Of a DNA stretch of 64,000 nt, positions 50,528 to 59,415 are shown one piece after another; the stretch's first letter is position 1; the number at the start of each line of letters is the position of its first letter. The notes beneath the pieces are model-generated. The model was not told the DNA's origin and made no database searches. It worked only from the letters and a program-made list of their open reading frames with translations. The stretch lies in the NCBI RefSeq assembly GCF_001514145.1, contig NZ_KQ948658.1, positions 610,616 through 674,615 of the forward strand. Reading direction: 5' to 3'. The position numbers and the translations under genes were made by a program. The DNA comes from Streptomyces canus (lineage in GTDB: Bacteria > Actinomycetota > Actinomycetes > Streptomycetales > Streptomycetaceae).

Positions 50528-51112
50528 GCATGTTCGCCACAGCAGGGCGCCCCCGATCACCACCAGCCCGGCCAGGGCGAGGGCAGGACCGCCCAGGGTG
50601 AGGACGCGCTGGAGAGAGGTCGCGGCGGCATATCCGACACCCGCTTCCGCGGAGGCCCACACACATGCGGCGGCGACGCTGTACGGGGCGATGCGGCGGT
50701 AGGGCAGGCCGGTGACGCCCGCGGAGTGCGGGGCGAGGGTGCGTACCACCGGCAGGAAACGGGCCAGGAAGACCGCCCGGCCGCCGTGGCGCGTCATCAG
50801 CGTCTCGGCCCGGTTCCAGGCGGCGCCCGGTATCCGACGGCCCGTCCGGCTTCCGCGCAGCCGGGCGCCGAGGAATCTGCCGGTGCGGTGGGCGAGGAAG
50901 TCCCCCGCCACCACGGCTCCGGCCGCGGCGGCGATGACGAGGGGAAGGCTGATGTGGCCGGTGCGGGCCAGTGCTCCGGCGGTCAGGAGCAGGGTCAGAG
51001 TGGGGATGAAAGCGCCGACGAGAAGGATCGACTCGGCCAGGACGGCGGCGGCCACCACCGCGTACGCCGCGGTCGGCGGGAGGTCGCCGAGGATGTCGGA
51101 CAGCGCGTTCAC
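50432..51112 (-). CDS. DedA family membrane protein
   Basis: A 226-residue membrane protein with the DedA (VTT/SNARE-associated) pattern: entry loop LAESILLVGAFIPTLTLLLTAGALA, AGDFLAHRTGRFLGARL, and the conserved FLARFLPVVRTLAPHSAGVTGLPYRRI. DedA proteins scavenge undecaprenyl phosphate or phospholipids across the membrane. GTG 51112 overlaps the methyltransferase stop (GTGA). Its 3' end overlaps the convergent regulator gene by 96 bp, both frames being real. Confidence 0.87.
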   Translation of the reverse strand: MNALSDILGDLPPTAAYAVVAAAVLAESILLVGAFIPTLTLLLTAGALARTGHISLPLVIAAAAGAVVAGDFLAHRTGRFLGARLRGSRTGRRIPGAAWNRAETLMTRHGGRAVFLARFLPVVRTLAPHSAGVTGLPYRRIAPYSVAAACVWASAEAGVGYAAATSLQRVLTLGGPALALAGLVVIGGALLWRTCSGRSDEAGVVGEDHRLDPVPDPDLGEDAAHV

Positions 51113-51834
51113 CGCCTCGCCCCGTCGAACTGCGGCTCGGGGCGCTCCGTGGAGAGGAGGGGACGTCGCAGGTGCCAGACGCAGGCCGGGGGCAGGTTGG
51201 CCCATACCGTCCAGCGGCCCGTGGCGTACGTCCGCTGGTAGGCGGCCATGATCTCGTCGACGGCGGTGTGCCGGCGGGCCTCGGCTCGCGATGCCGCCAG
51301 GGCGCGGGCCTTGCGGGTGCCGAGGTAGGCGAAGTAGGTCAGCGTGCCGCCGGGGTGGAGGAGCTCCAGGTAGCGGGCCATGATGCGCTCGACCTGCACG
51401 GGCGTGAAGTTGGTCAGCGGCAGCCCCGAGACGATGACGTCGTACCGCTGGTCGGTGTCGAGCTGCTCGACGTAGGTCTGATGCACGGTCACCTGTGTCG
51501 GCCTGGCCGCCAGATGCGGGTGTGTGGTGACGAGGTGGCGCAGTCGCGCGGCGAAACGGGGGTTGGCCTCGACGATGTCCAGGCGGCTGCCGCGGGACAG
51601 CTGCGGGATCAGGGCCCGGGTGACCGGACCGGTGCCGGCACCGGCTTCCAGGACCGCCAGCGGGCGGGGCGCCTGAGCCCGTACCGGCTCGGTGAGCACG
51701 CGGGCCAGGGCCGTGCCGCTGGGGGCTATGGCACCTGTGGTGCGCAGATCACGGGCCGCTTCGATCAGGAACATCCAGCCTTCGGCGTTGCGCTGCGCCA
51801 GGACACGGTCGTGGGAGGTGGTCCAGTCGTTCAT
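51109..51834 (-). CDS. SAM-dependent methyltransferase, phospholipid N-methyltransferase-like
   Basis: A class I methyltransferase of 241 residues. SAM motif I is VLEAGAGTGPVTRALIPQL near residue 60; motif II lies in RLDIVEANPRFAARLRHLV; the post-II segment is YDVIVSGLPLTNF. This pattern (motif I with GxGTGxVT and SGLPL) is that of PmtA-type phosphatidylethanolamine methyltransferases. It is coupled to DedA (GTGA), so the pair may modify or flip a membrane lipid, and it is divergent from kinase 3. Confidence 0.87.
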   Translation of the reverse strand: MNDWTTSHDRVLAQRNAEGWMFLIEAARDLRTTGAIAPSGTALARVLTEPVRAQAPRPLAVLEAGAGTGPVTRALIPQLSRGSRLDIVEANPRFAARLRHLVTTHPHLAARPTQVTVHQTYVEQLDTDQRYDVIVSGLPLTNFTPVQVERIMARYLELLHPGGTLTYFAYLGTRKARALAASRAEARRHTAVDEIMAAYQRTYATGRWTVWANLPPACVWHLRRPLLSTERPEPQFDGARR

Positions 51835-51891
51835 GGAATCGACGCTAGAAAGCGGCGTACGGCATCGGATCCGCAGCTCTGCGACGACGTG

Positions 51892-51909
51892 CCCCTACGA
51901 AAGTAGGGG
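51892..51909. promoter_or_regulatory. Inverted repeat CCCCTAC-GAAA-GTAGGGG, probable response-regulator site
   Basis: An 18-bp perfect dyad lies between the methyltransferase start (51834, minus strand) and the kinase 3 start. NarL-type regulators in Streptomyces bind short inverted repeats of this sort. The regulator at 53109 is the obvious candidate, controlling both directions. Confidence 0.65.
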
Positions 51910-51966
51910 GTGAGGATCGTCGATCGCCGGACGGAACGGCACACCGGCCTGCCTAGCATGGGCCCT

Positions 51967-53112
51967 GTGAGCAGCAGGGAAGGCCGCAGGTGGCCGGCCT
52001 ACGGGCGGGGCGTACTCGTGGCGTCGTGTGTGGTGGCCGCCGCGCTGAACGACATGTCGTTCGATGGGCGCCATCTGGCTGCCGTCATCACCGCGGCGCT
52101 GGTGTGCGGAACGGCCCTGCTCGTGCCCCGGCTGCGATGGCCGGTCGCGCCGCTGTTGGTCACCGTGGCCACGGCGTGGTGGGGATGGCCGTTGCTGCCG
52201 CTGCTGACGGTCGCCCTGTTCGACCTGGCCGTGGATCGCCGGGCGCGGGTGGCGGTGGGATGTGCCGTCGCCGCCCTGGGCGCCAACCTGCTCAGCTACC
52301 GGGCCACCTCCCTGTGGACGGCGCAGTCCTACGCGTCCACGCTGCTTCTACCCATGCTGGCCGTGCTCGTCGGGCTGTGGCGGGGTGGCCGCCAGCGCCT
52401 GGTCCAGGCGCTGGCGGCCGACGTCGAGCACCTGCGCGTCGAGTCGCAGTTGCGCGAGGAAGCGGCCCGCATCGCGGAACGGTCCCGTATCGCCGCCGAG
52501 ATGCACGACGTCCTGGCCCACCGCCTGAGCCTGATCGCCCTGCACACCGGCGTGCTGGCCACCAAGGGCGACATGCTGCCCGCCCCCGTCGTCGAACGAC
52601 TGGATCTGCTGCGCACGGCGTCCGTCGAAGCACTCACCGATCTGCGCGACGTACTCGGTGTGCTGCGCGACCCCGACGCCACGCCGGCCGGCGCCGCGCT
52701 CACGCCGGTGATGAGGGAGGTGGGGGAACTGGCGGACGAGGCCCGCGCCGCCGGCCAGCACGTCGAGCTGACCACCGACGGCCGTCCCGAACAGGCTCCC
52801 ACCACCCACCGCCTGGCCGTGCACCGCGTCGTCCAGGAAGCGCTGACCAACGCCCGCAAGCACGCCGACGGTGCTCCGGTGACCGTACGCATCGACTACC
52901 GGCCGCCCGCCACCCTCGTCGAGGTCACCAACCCCGCCGGTACTCCCCGTACGGACACAGTCGGCAGTGGCTACGGACTCGTCGGCCTGCGCGAACGCGT
53001 CACCACCCTCGGCGGCCACCTGAACGCCGGACCGGCCGGCGCGGGCGCGTGGCGTGTGGCCGCCCGTATCCCCCACCCCCTCGGCATCGAACAGGACGGC
53101 ACCCCCACATGA
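51967..53112 (+). CDS. Sensor histidine kinase 3 (HisKA_3/NarL type)
   Basis: A 381-residue kinase with about five N-terminal helices. The phosphoacceptor His is in IAAEMHDVLAHRLSLIALHTG and the ATPase blocks are QEALTNARKHADGAPV and GSGYGLVGLRERV. GTG 51967 is chosen as a leaderless start: the -10 TAGCAT at 51954-51959 ends seven bases before it. GTG 51910 and ATG 51958 are alternatives in frame. It is coupled to its regulator by ATGA. It belongs to a different subgroup from kinases 1 and 2. Confidence 0.9.
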   Translation: MSSREGRRWPAYGRGVLVASCVVAAALNDMSFDGRHLAAVITAALVCGTALLVPRLRWPVAPLLVTVATAWWGWPLLPLLTVALFDLAVDRRARVAVGCAVAALGANLLSYRATSLWTAQSYASTLLLPMLAVLVGLWRGGRQRLVQALAADVEHLRVESQLREEAARIAERSRIAAEMHDVLAHRLSLIALHTGVLATKGDMLPAPVVERLDLLRTASVEALTDLRDVLGVLRDPDATPAGAALTPVMREVGELADEARAAGQHVELTTDGRPEQAPTTHRLAVHRVVQEALTNARKHADGAPVTVRIDYRPPATLVEVTNPAGTPRTDTVGSGYGLVGLRERVTTLGGHLNAGPAGAGAWRVAARIPHPLGIEQDGTPT

Positions 53113-53759
53113 TCCGCGCCATGATCGTCGACGACGACGCCCTGGTCCGCCTCGGCCTGACCGACCTCCTCGAGGGCGACCCCGGCATCGAGGTCGTGGC
53201 CCAGGCCGCCGACGGACTGCAGGCCGTCGAGAAGGCCGCGGCACACCGCATCGACGTCGCCCTCGTCGACGTACGGATGCCCCGCATGGACGGCATCACC
53301 GCCACGATCCGGCTACGGGCCCTCCCGCACCCGCCGAAGGTGATCACCCTGACCACCTTCGACCTCGACGAATACGTCTACGACGCCCTCGCCGCCGGAG
53401 CCGACGGGTTTCTCCTCAAGGACACCGACCCCGCCGAGATCCTGCGGGCCGTCCACCTGGTGGCCGCAGGGTCGGCCATGCTCCACCCCACCGCGGCCCG
53501 GCGTCTCATCGACCGCTACCACGCCACGAAACAGCCCCAAGTCACAGCGGCCCAGGCCCGGTTGGAGCGGCTCACGCCCCGCGAACGGGACGTACTCGCG
53601 CTGCTCGCCCAGGGCGACACCAACGCCGACATCGCCACCCGTCTCGCCATGCGCGAGAGCACCGTCAAGGCTCACGTGAGCCGCATCCTGACCGCGCTGG
53701 AGGTCACCAACCGCGTTCAGGCCGCCCTCGTGGCCCGCGACGCCGGCCTCACCACCTGA
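53109..53759 (+). CDS. NarL/LuxR family response regulator, partner of kinase 3
   Basis: A 216-residue regulator with acidic pair VDDDA, phospho-Asp in VALVDVRMPRMDG, LTTFDLDEYVYDAL and FLLKD. The LuxR domain is LTPRERDVLALLAQGDTNADIATRLAMRESTVKAHVSRIL. It probably binds the dyad at 51892-51909, so it would control the DedA/methyltransferase operon and its own. Confidence 0.94.
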   Translation: MIRAMIVDDDALVRLGLTDLLEGDPGIEVVAQAADGLQAVEKAAAHRIDVALVDVRMPRMDGITATIRLRALPHPPKVITLTTFDLDEYVYDALAAGADGFLLKDTDPAEILRAVHLVAAGSAMLHPTAARRLIDRYHATKQPQVTAAQARLERLTPRERDVLALLAQGDTNADIATRLAMRESTVKAHVSRILTALEVTNRVQAALVARDAGLTT

Positions 53760-53762
53760 CCG

Positions 53763-54683
53763 TCACCGGTGCCGTGCCGAGCCCAGCTCGTCGGTGTACC
53801 GGGCGAGGATGTCCTCGGCCGTGGGTACGGGGCCGAACAGCTGCTCCTGGCGGCGGGTGTCGGCGACGTAGCGGCCCGTGTCGAACCAGCCGAACATCGC
53901 GGCCATGTCCTTGACCAGGGGCATGAAGCGGCCGACGACGACCCCCGCGGCGCGGACGACGAGCGAAGGGACGGCCCACACCTTGATCTTCTTTCCGGCC
54001 CGTTTGCCCATCAGGTCGGCCATCTCGCGCATGCTGACCGGACGGTCCCAGCCGATGTCGACGCGCTCACCGTTGGCGGCCTGGGCATCGACGGCGGCCG
54101 CCAGGTACGCCGCGAGGTCGGAGGTGTGGACGAAGGTCAGCGGGACGGTGGCCTTGGCCATCCAGATCAGGCGGCCCTTGTCGACCGGGTCGCCCGCCAT
54201 GGTCGCGATCTGGTCGAGGAACGCCCCCGGGCGCAGCGCGACGAAGGGGACGCCGAGCTGTTCGAGCTTGTCCTCGGCGATCTTCTTGTGCCAGAAGTGC
54301 GGGACCTGGGGTGTCTGGTCGCTGGTGAGGATGCTGGTCAGGACGAACCGCCGGATGCCGGCCCGGTGGGCGGCCTCGGCGAGGTTGGCGTTGCCGACGG
54401 TGTCGATGTCGTGCGCGTTCTTGCCGCCGCGGGTGTAGCCGGCAGCGGTGGTGATGACGGCGTCGGCGCCGTTCATGGCGGCGACGAGCGAGTCGAGGTC
54501 GAGCATGTCGCCGCGGGCGATCTCGACGCCCCGGCTTTCGAGCCTGCTCGCGTCGGTGGTCGGCCGGACCAGGGCGCGGACGTTCTTACCGCGCTTGAGC
54601 AGTTCGTCGACGACCTTGCCGCCGAGAGAGCCGGTGGCACCGACGACGAGGACGGGGAGGGGGGTAGAGCCGGTGGTGGCCAT
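53763..54683 (-). CDS. NAD(P)-binding SDR, NmrA-like
   Basis: An atypical SDR of 306 residues. The N-terminal cofactor loop VVGATGSLGGKVVDELLKRGKNVRALVR (GxxGxxG) favours NADP, then ARGDMLDLDSLVAAMNGADAVI, without a clear YxxxK. NmrA-like proteins act as redox sensors or reductases. It follows the MarR redox genes on the same strand, but with a 395-bp gap, so it may have its own promoter. Confidence 0.87.
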   Translation of the reverse strand: MATTGSTPLPVLVVGATGSLGGKVVDELLKRGKNVRALVRPTTDASRLESRGVEIARGDMLDLDSLVAAMNGADAVITTAAGYTRGGKNAHDIDTVGNANLAEAAHRAGIRRFVLTSILTSDQTPQVPHFWHKKIAEDKLEQLGVPFVALRPGAFLDQIATMAGDPVDKGRLIWMAKATVPLTFVHTSDLAAYLAAAVDAQAANGERVDIGWDRPVSMREMADLMGKRAGKKIKVWAVPSLVVRAAGVVVGRFMPLVKDMAAMFGWFDTGRYVADTRRQEQLFGPVPTAEDILARYTDELGSARHR

Positions 54684-55078
54684 GGAGGCCTCATTTCCAT
54701 CAGGTCAGTGGTGGGGGGATGGGTGGGCGGGGCAGGGGGGCCGCGGGCGGGGGTGCCGTCGGCCCGGGGCGCTCAGGGGCGGGCCTGTGGTGGGCGGATC
54801 CGCGGTGGGGGTCACGCCCGGCCCGCAGCTTGGGGGCGAAGGGAAGGTGCCCCGGACGCGGGTGATGCGGTTGTCCTCGATGCGCGGGCCGGCCGCGGCG
54901 GGGAAGGGTCGCGGCCCCGCGCGGGGGCGTTGCCCTGCCCCCGTCATTCCGCCGGGACAGCTCGAGCCTGCCCCTGACGCTGAGGCTCCGACCTCCGTGC
55001 TCCCGGCGTACGGGGGAGTTGGGGCGCGTGACTCCGTTCAGCACGGGCCGTCGTCAACTGCAGCACTGTCCGGGGGAG
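54684..55078. other. Intergenic region, no supported gene
   Basis: G-rich, low-complexity sequence near 54712-54770 (many GGGG runs) is followed by ordinary GC-rich DNA. Short frames on both strands have no family features. It probably contains the promoter of the NmrA-like gene and the 3' region of the MarR gene. Confidence 0.35.
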
Positions 55079-55558
55079 TTACTCGGACTTTTCCGCCGCA
55101 GGGCCGCTGCTGTTGATCGCGTCGGTGATGGCGTAGGCGATACGGACGAAGGACTCCGCCTGCTCCGCCGACAGGCCCCGTGCGGAGGTCTCCTCCAGGG
55201 TTTGCCACATGGCCGCGAGGGGTTCGCGCAGGGCACGGCCCTTGTCGGTGAGGTGGACGACCATGACGCGCCGGTCGTGTGCGGCGGGCTCGCGCACGAG
55301 CAGGCCGGCGTCCTGCATGCGGCGCAGGGACTTGGAGACCGTGGAGTGGTCGAGGCCGACGCTTTCGAGCAGCTCGGACTGGGTCTGGCCGTCCCGGTCG
55401 AGGAGTTGCATCAGCAGCAGTTCCTGCCCGGGATGCAGGTCCATCTCGCGGAGCATGGCGGCGGCGCGGGCGCGGTGAGCGCGCGCGAGCTGGAAGATCG
55501 CGTAGCTCATCGGTCCCTCGCCGGCCGTCGTGGGAGTGCGTGGTGTCGGGGCGGCCAT
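55079..55558 (-). CDS. MarR family transcriptional regulator
   Basis: A 159-residue winged-helix regulator with LLQLLDRDGQTQSELLESV-type helices, the recognition segment GLDHSTVSKSLRRMQDAGLLVREPAAHDRRVMVVHLTDKG and dimerisation helices at both ends. ATG 55558 has GAGGAT upstream; ATG 55510 (MSYAIFQL) with GAGGGA is equally possible. It starts 11 bp after the OYE stop. It is the likely ligand of the 34-bp dyad upstream of the operon at 57657. Confidence 0.92.
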   Translation of the reverse strand: MAAPTPRTPTTAGEGPMSYAIFQLARAHRARAAAMLREMDLHPGQELLLMQLLDRDGQTQSELLESVGLDHSTVSKSLRRMQDAGLLVREPAAHDRRVMVVHLTDKGRALREPLAAMWQTLEETSARGLSAEQAESFVRIAYAITDAINSSGPAAEKSE

Positions 55559-55569
55559 GGTTCGGATCC

Positions 55570-56631
55570 TCAGGCGGTGTGGGTGGGGTAGTCGGTATAG
55601 CCGGCCACTCCGCCGCCGTAGAAGGTCGACGGGTCGGGGGTGTTCAGCGGCGCGTCAGAGCGTAGCCGCTCGACGAGGTCCGGGTTGGCGAGGGCGAGGG
55701 CGCCGACGGAGACGAGGTCGGCCGTGCCGTGGTCGATGTCCTTGGCGCGGGTGGGCAGGTCGGTGCCGGCCCGGTTGAGGATCAGCGTGGTCGGCCACAG
55801 CTCGCGCAGGGTGCCCAGCAGCGCGTCGTCGCCCGCGTGCATCACGTGGAGGTAGGCGAGGCCGAGCGGGCTGAGGGCGCGCAGGAGCGCCGGATACAGC
55901 TCGGCGGTGTCGGACTCGGCGATGTCGTTGTAGGGGTTGCCGGGGGAGATGCGCAGGCCGGTGCGGTGGGCGCCGATCTCCTCGGCGACGGCGGTGGCGA
56001 CCTCGACGGCGAAGCGGATGCGGTTGCCGATGGAGCCGCCGTACTGGTCGGTGCGCTGGTTGGTGTTGTCGGCGAGGAACTGGTGCACCAGGTAACCGTT
56101 GGCTCCGTGGATCTCCACGCCGTCGGCCCCTGCCGCGACGGCGGCCGCCGCGGCGCGGCGGAAGTCGTCGACGGTCGCCACGATCTCCTGCGTCGACAGC
56201 GCACGGGGCGTCGGCATCTCCTGCGGCCCGGACACGGTGAACATCGCGCCCTGCGGCTGGACCGCCGAAGGGGCGACCGGCTGACGGCCGTGAGGGGTGT
56301 TGTCGGGGTGGGCGATGCGGCCGGTGTGCATCAGCTGGATGACGATCCGGCCGTCGGCCGCGTGCACGGCGTCGGTGACCTTGCGCCACCCGGCGATCTG
56401 ATCGTCGTTGTGGATGCCGGGGGTGAGGAGGTAGCCCTGGCCGTCGGCGTTGGGCTGGGTCCCCTCGGTGATGATGAGCGCGTGCGAGGCCCGCTGGGCG
56501 TAGTACTCGGCGTTCAGCTCGGTCGGTACGCCTTCGGGTGTGGAGCGGTCACGGGTCATGGGGGCCATGACCAGGCGGTGCGGGAGGGAGATGTCGCCGA
56601 CGGTGGTCGGTGTCCACAGGGCGTTCAGCAT
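55570..56631 (-). CDS. Alkene reductase, Old Yellow Enzyme family (NemA-like)
   Basis: An FMN-dependent ene-reductase of 353 residues. It has the FMN-binding start LPHRLVMAPMTRDRS, IQLMHTGRIAHPDN, the His-Asn substrate pair region GVEIHGANGYLVHQFL, and the characteristic YGGSIGNRIRF. It reduces activated C=C bonds (enones, maleimides, nitro-compounds) with NADPH. GAAGGACC precedes ATG 56631. It sits between a quinone reductase and MarR, the organisation of the E. coli nemRA-type electrophile response. Confidence 0.93.
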   Translation of the reverse strand: MLNALWTPTTVGDISLPHRLVMAPMTRDRSTPEGVPTELNAEYYAQRASHALIITEGTQPNADGQGYLLTPGIHNDDQIAGWRKVTDAVHAADGRIVIQLMHTGRIAHPDNTPHGRQPVAPSAVQPQGAMFTVSGPQEMPTPRALSTQEIVATVDDFRRAAAAAVAAGADGVEIHGANGYLVHQFLADNTNQRTDQYGGSIGNRIRFAVEVATAVAEEIGAHRTGLRISPGNPYNDIAESDTAELYPALLRALSPLGLAYLHVMHAGDDALLGTLRELWPTTLILNRAGTDLPTRAKDIDHGTADLVSVGALALANPDLVERLRSDAPLNTPDPSTFYGGGVAGYTDYPTHTA

Positions 56632-56695
56632 GGGTGGTCCTTCGGTGGCGTGATGGCCAGGTGATGATCGGAACAGGAGGGAAAGGCGGGCGTGA

Positions 56696-57601
56696 TCAGC
56701 CGACGGTGAGGGCGAGCTTGCCCCGGCCATGCCCGGCGTCGCTGACCTGCTGGGCCGTGGCGGCCTCGGTGAGCGGGTAGGCGGTGACGGTGGTGACGAG
56801 CTTGCCGGTCGCCGCGTCCTGCGCCAGCTCGGCCAGCCGGGCGGCCGAGCGCTCCTGGCCACCGCTGGAGAAGGTGACGCCGAGCTGGTGCGCGCGGAAG
56901 TCGGCGATGGTGACGATGCGCCCGGTGCCGCCGCGCAGAGCGATGGAGTCCTCCAGGGCGCCCTTGCCGGCCAGGTCGAACACGGCGTCCACGCCGTCGG
57001 GGGCGAGCGCCCGGACCCGCTCGACCAGGCCCTCGCCGTAGAGGGTCGCGGTGGCGCCGAGCGAGGTGAGGTAGTCCTGGTTGGCGGGGCCGGCGGTGGC
57101 GATGACACGCGCTCCGCGGGCCGTGGCGAGCTGGACCGCGAGGGTGCCGACCGCTCCGGCCGCGCCGTGCATCAGTACGGTCTCGCCGGCGGTGACGCCC
57201 AGCAGGTCCAGGACCCGCTCGGCCGTCTCGCCCGCCACCGGCAACGCGACCGCGTGCTGCCAGTCGAGGCCGGCGGGCTTGGGCACCACGGTGGTGGCCA
57301 GCGCGTACTCGGCGTACGAGCCGGTGTCCGACCAGCCCAGCACCTCGTCGCCCACCTGCACGTCCTGCACGCCCTCACCCAGGGCGTCCACCACGCCGGC
57401 GAGCTCGGCACCGGGGACGGCGGGCAGCGGTGTGGGGAACGCGGCCTGCATCGCCCCGGAGCGGATCTTGCCGTCCAGCGCGTTCAGCCCGGCCGCCCTG
57501 ACGCGGACGCGGATCTGGCCGGGGCCGGGCTGCGGGACCTCGATGTCCGCCTCGTGCAGCACGTCGGTGCCTCCGAAACGGTCGAACAGGATGGCCTTCA
57601 T
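56696..57601 (-). CDS. NADP-dependent quinone oxidoreductase (zeta-crystallin-like)
   Basis: A zinc-independent MDR enzyme of 301 residues: MKAILFDRFGGTDVL, VPGAELAGVVDALGEGV, and the NADP motif HGAAGAVGTLAVQLATARGARVIATA. There are no catalytic-zinc Cys residues. GAGGAGTC precedes ATG 57601. It is first of three minus-strand genes (reductase, OYE, MarR) downstream of the 34-bp dyad, and the set suggests reductive detoxification of quinones and other electrophiles. Confidence 0.92.
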   Translation of the reverse strand: MKAILFDRFGGTDVLHEADIEVPQPGPGQIRVRVRAAGLNALDGKIRSGAMQAAFPTPLPAVPGAELAGVVDALGEGVQDVQVGDEVLGWSDTGSYAEYALATTVVPKPAGLDWQHAVALPVAGETAERVLDLLGVTAGETVLMHGAAGAVGTLAVQLATARGARVIATAGPANQDYLTSLGATATLYGEGLVERVRALAPDGVDAVFDLAGKGALEDSIALRGGTGRIVTIADFRAHQLGVTFSSGGQERSAARLAELAQDAATGKLVTTVTAYPLTEAATAQQVSDAGHGRGKLALTVG

Positions 57602-57656
57602 GACGACTCCTCTCGTGCCGCCACCCATTTAGGTGGCTGGACACATAATCACCGTA

Positions 57657-57690
57657 ACAGCAAACATGTGGCTAGCCAAGTATTTGCTGT
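57657..57690. promoter_or_regulatory. 34-bp dyad operator overlapping the redox-operon promoter
   Basis: The outer arms ACAGCAAA (57657-57664) and TTTGCTGT (57683-57690) share one symmetry centre with the inner palindrome TGGCTAGCCA (57669-57678). On the minus strand TTGGCT, a 17-bp spacer and TACGGT form a promoter through it. MarR (55079) is the natural binder. Confidence 0.75.
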
Positions 57691-57723
57691 CGGGGTGAGG
57701 AGAGAGGAGGTCGGATGTGCTTG

Positions 57724-59277
57724 TCAGCCGAGCAGCTTGCCCTCCAGGGCGGCCCCCTCGGCCTCCGCCCTGCGAGTCGGTGCGCCCAGCGCCCAGAACA
57801 GGACGCCGAGGAGCATGAAGCCGACGAGCGGTATGAGTTCCGTCAGCAGGTACTTCCAGCGTTCGGCGTGGGTCCAGCCGTCGGGGGCGTAGTCGGAGCT
57901 GAACCAGCTGAAGGGAGCGCCCGGGGCGACCAACTGCACGCAGGCGTACAGCACGAGCAGGGTGAGGACGATGCTGATGGCGAGGGGAGCGGGTGCCCTG
58001 TAGGGGCGCGGCACGTGCGGGGCCTTGTGGCGCAGTACCGCGAGCGCCGGGAAGATGCCCAGGTAGCTGACCAGGGTGGTGGAGACGGCCAGGCCCAGGA
58101 CCGCGCCGAAGAGCTTCGCCGCGCTGCCGTTCGTGAGTTCGTGGGCCAGGACCAGGACGGCCGTGGAGACCAGCCCGCTGAGGACGTTGACGCGGACCGG
58201 GGTGCCGAAGCGGCTGGAGATGACGCCGAGGAAGCGTGGGGCCGCGCCGTCGTAGCCGGAGACCGCGAGGGCGCGGTCGGAGCCCATCACCCAGGTCACG
58301 CCCGAGGACAGTACGGTGAGGATGAACAGGACCGCGGCCAGGTCCCCGAGCGCGCTCCCGGCTCCGCTGAGGGTGGCTGTGCCGTCGCCGGCCACGTGGC
58401 CGCCGTAGACCGTGAAGACCTGGCGGATCGCGTCGATGAACCCGCCGAGACCGCTGATGGCCTTGACGGGCAGCACGAGCAGGATGCCGAGGATCGGCAG
58501 GGCGTAGAGGAGCACGGAGAGGGCGGCGCTGCGGAAGACGGCGTACGGCACGTCCTTCTGGGCGTCGGTCATCTCGTCGCCCGCGGTGCTGGGCAGTTCG
58601 AAGCCGACGTAGTTGAACATCAGGACGGGCACCAGGCCGACGAAGCCCGCGTACGTCGGGGAGAAGTCGCCGAGTCCGAATCCGTGCAGGCCGTGCTGGA
58701 CGCCGTAGACGACGACCGTGGCGGTGAACAGGCCGAGCAGGAGGAAGCGGCTCCACGCGCCGATGGTGGGGATCCACTTGCCGACGTCGAAGGAGAGGAT
58801 CGCGGCGACGACCCCGATCCAGACGAACGCGACGGTGAAGACGTAGAAGGCCCAGGTGCTCAGGTCCTTGCCGTCGTTGAAGAAGGTCGTGTACGCGGTG
58901 ACCGCGGAGACGGCGAGGGTGCCACCGAGCCAGACCGGATTGGTGATCCAGTAGAGGAAGTTGTTGACCGCGCCGGCCAGGCGGCCGAAGGCGCGGCTGG
59001 TCCAGATGTACGGGCCGCCCTCGTCGGGGAACGCGGCGCCGAGCTCCGCGGTCAGCAGGGCCGAGGGGACGAAGAACACGGCGGCCAGCACGATGAGCCA
59101 GGTGAACGCCTCCGCGCCGGAGGAGGCCACCGTGCCGATGGTGTCCACGCCCACGAGGGTGCACAGCAGGAAGAACAGGATGTCGAAGCGGCCGAAGTGC
59201 TTGCGCAGCTTCTGGCGTTCCGACCGGGCTGCCGGCGGCGCGTCCGCAGGCTCTGAGGTTATGGGGCCAGCGGTCAC
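57724..59277 (-). CDS. APC family amino acid permease
   Basis: A 517-residue, 12-helix permease of the amino acid-polyamine-organocation family: FDILFFLLCTLVGVDTIGTVASSGAEAFTW for helix 1 (in place of the usual GxG of APC), then FPDEGGPYIWTSRAFG, VPVLMFNYVGFELPSTAGDEM and MGSDRALAVSGYDGAAPRFLG. GTG 59277 is chosen because GCAGGAG lies upstream. The substrate is unknown, but the pattern is close to glutamate/GABA antiporters. It stands alone, reading toward the operator of the redox operon. Confidence 0.88.
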   Translation of the reverse strand: MTAGPITSEPADAPPAARSERQKLRKHFGRFDILFFLLCTLVGVDTIGTVASSGAEAFTWLIVLAAVFFVPSALLTAELGAAFPDEGGPYIWTSRAFGRLAGAVNNFLYWITNPVWLGGTLAVSAVTAYTTFFNDGKDLSTWAFYVFTVAFVWIGVVAAILSFDVGKWIPTIGAWSRFLLLGLFTATVVVYGVQHGLHGFGLGDFSPTYAGFVGLVPVLMFNYVGFELPSTAGDEMTDAQKDVPYAVFRSAALSVLLYALPILGILLVLPVKAISGLGGFIDAIRQVFTVYGGHVAGDGTATLSGAGSALGDLAAVLFILTVLSSGVTWVMGSDRALAVSGYDGAAPRFLGVISSRFGTPVRVNVLSGLVSTAVLVLAHELTNGSAAKLFGAVLGLAVSTTLVSYLGIFPALAVLRHKAPHVPRPYRAPAPLAISIVLTLLVLYACVQLVAPGAPFSWFSSDYAPDGWTHAERWKYLLTELIPLVGFMLLGVLFWALGAPTRRAEAEGAALEGKLLG

Positions 59278-59415
59278 CAGGGGCTCCTGCCGATGAGTGG
59301 TACAGGCGGAATTCGGCCAATGATCGATGCCGCCGCACATGCTCACAAGCGTTCATTGGGAACTCTTGACCGGGTATTGCCGAAAAGGGACAGCGATACG
59401 TCGGCCACGAGCGCT

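Noticed and set aside
59352..59380. Sigma-B-like promoter (GTT, about 15 bp, GGGTAT)
   Set aside because: It points along the plus strand into the 3' end of a minus-strand gene, so there is no gene for it to drive.
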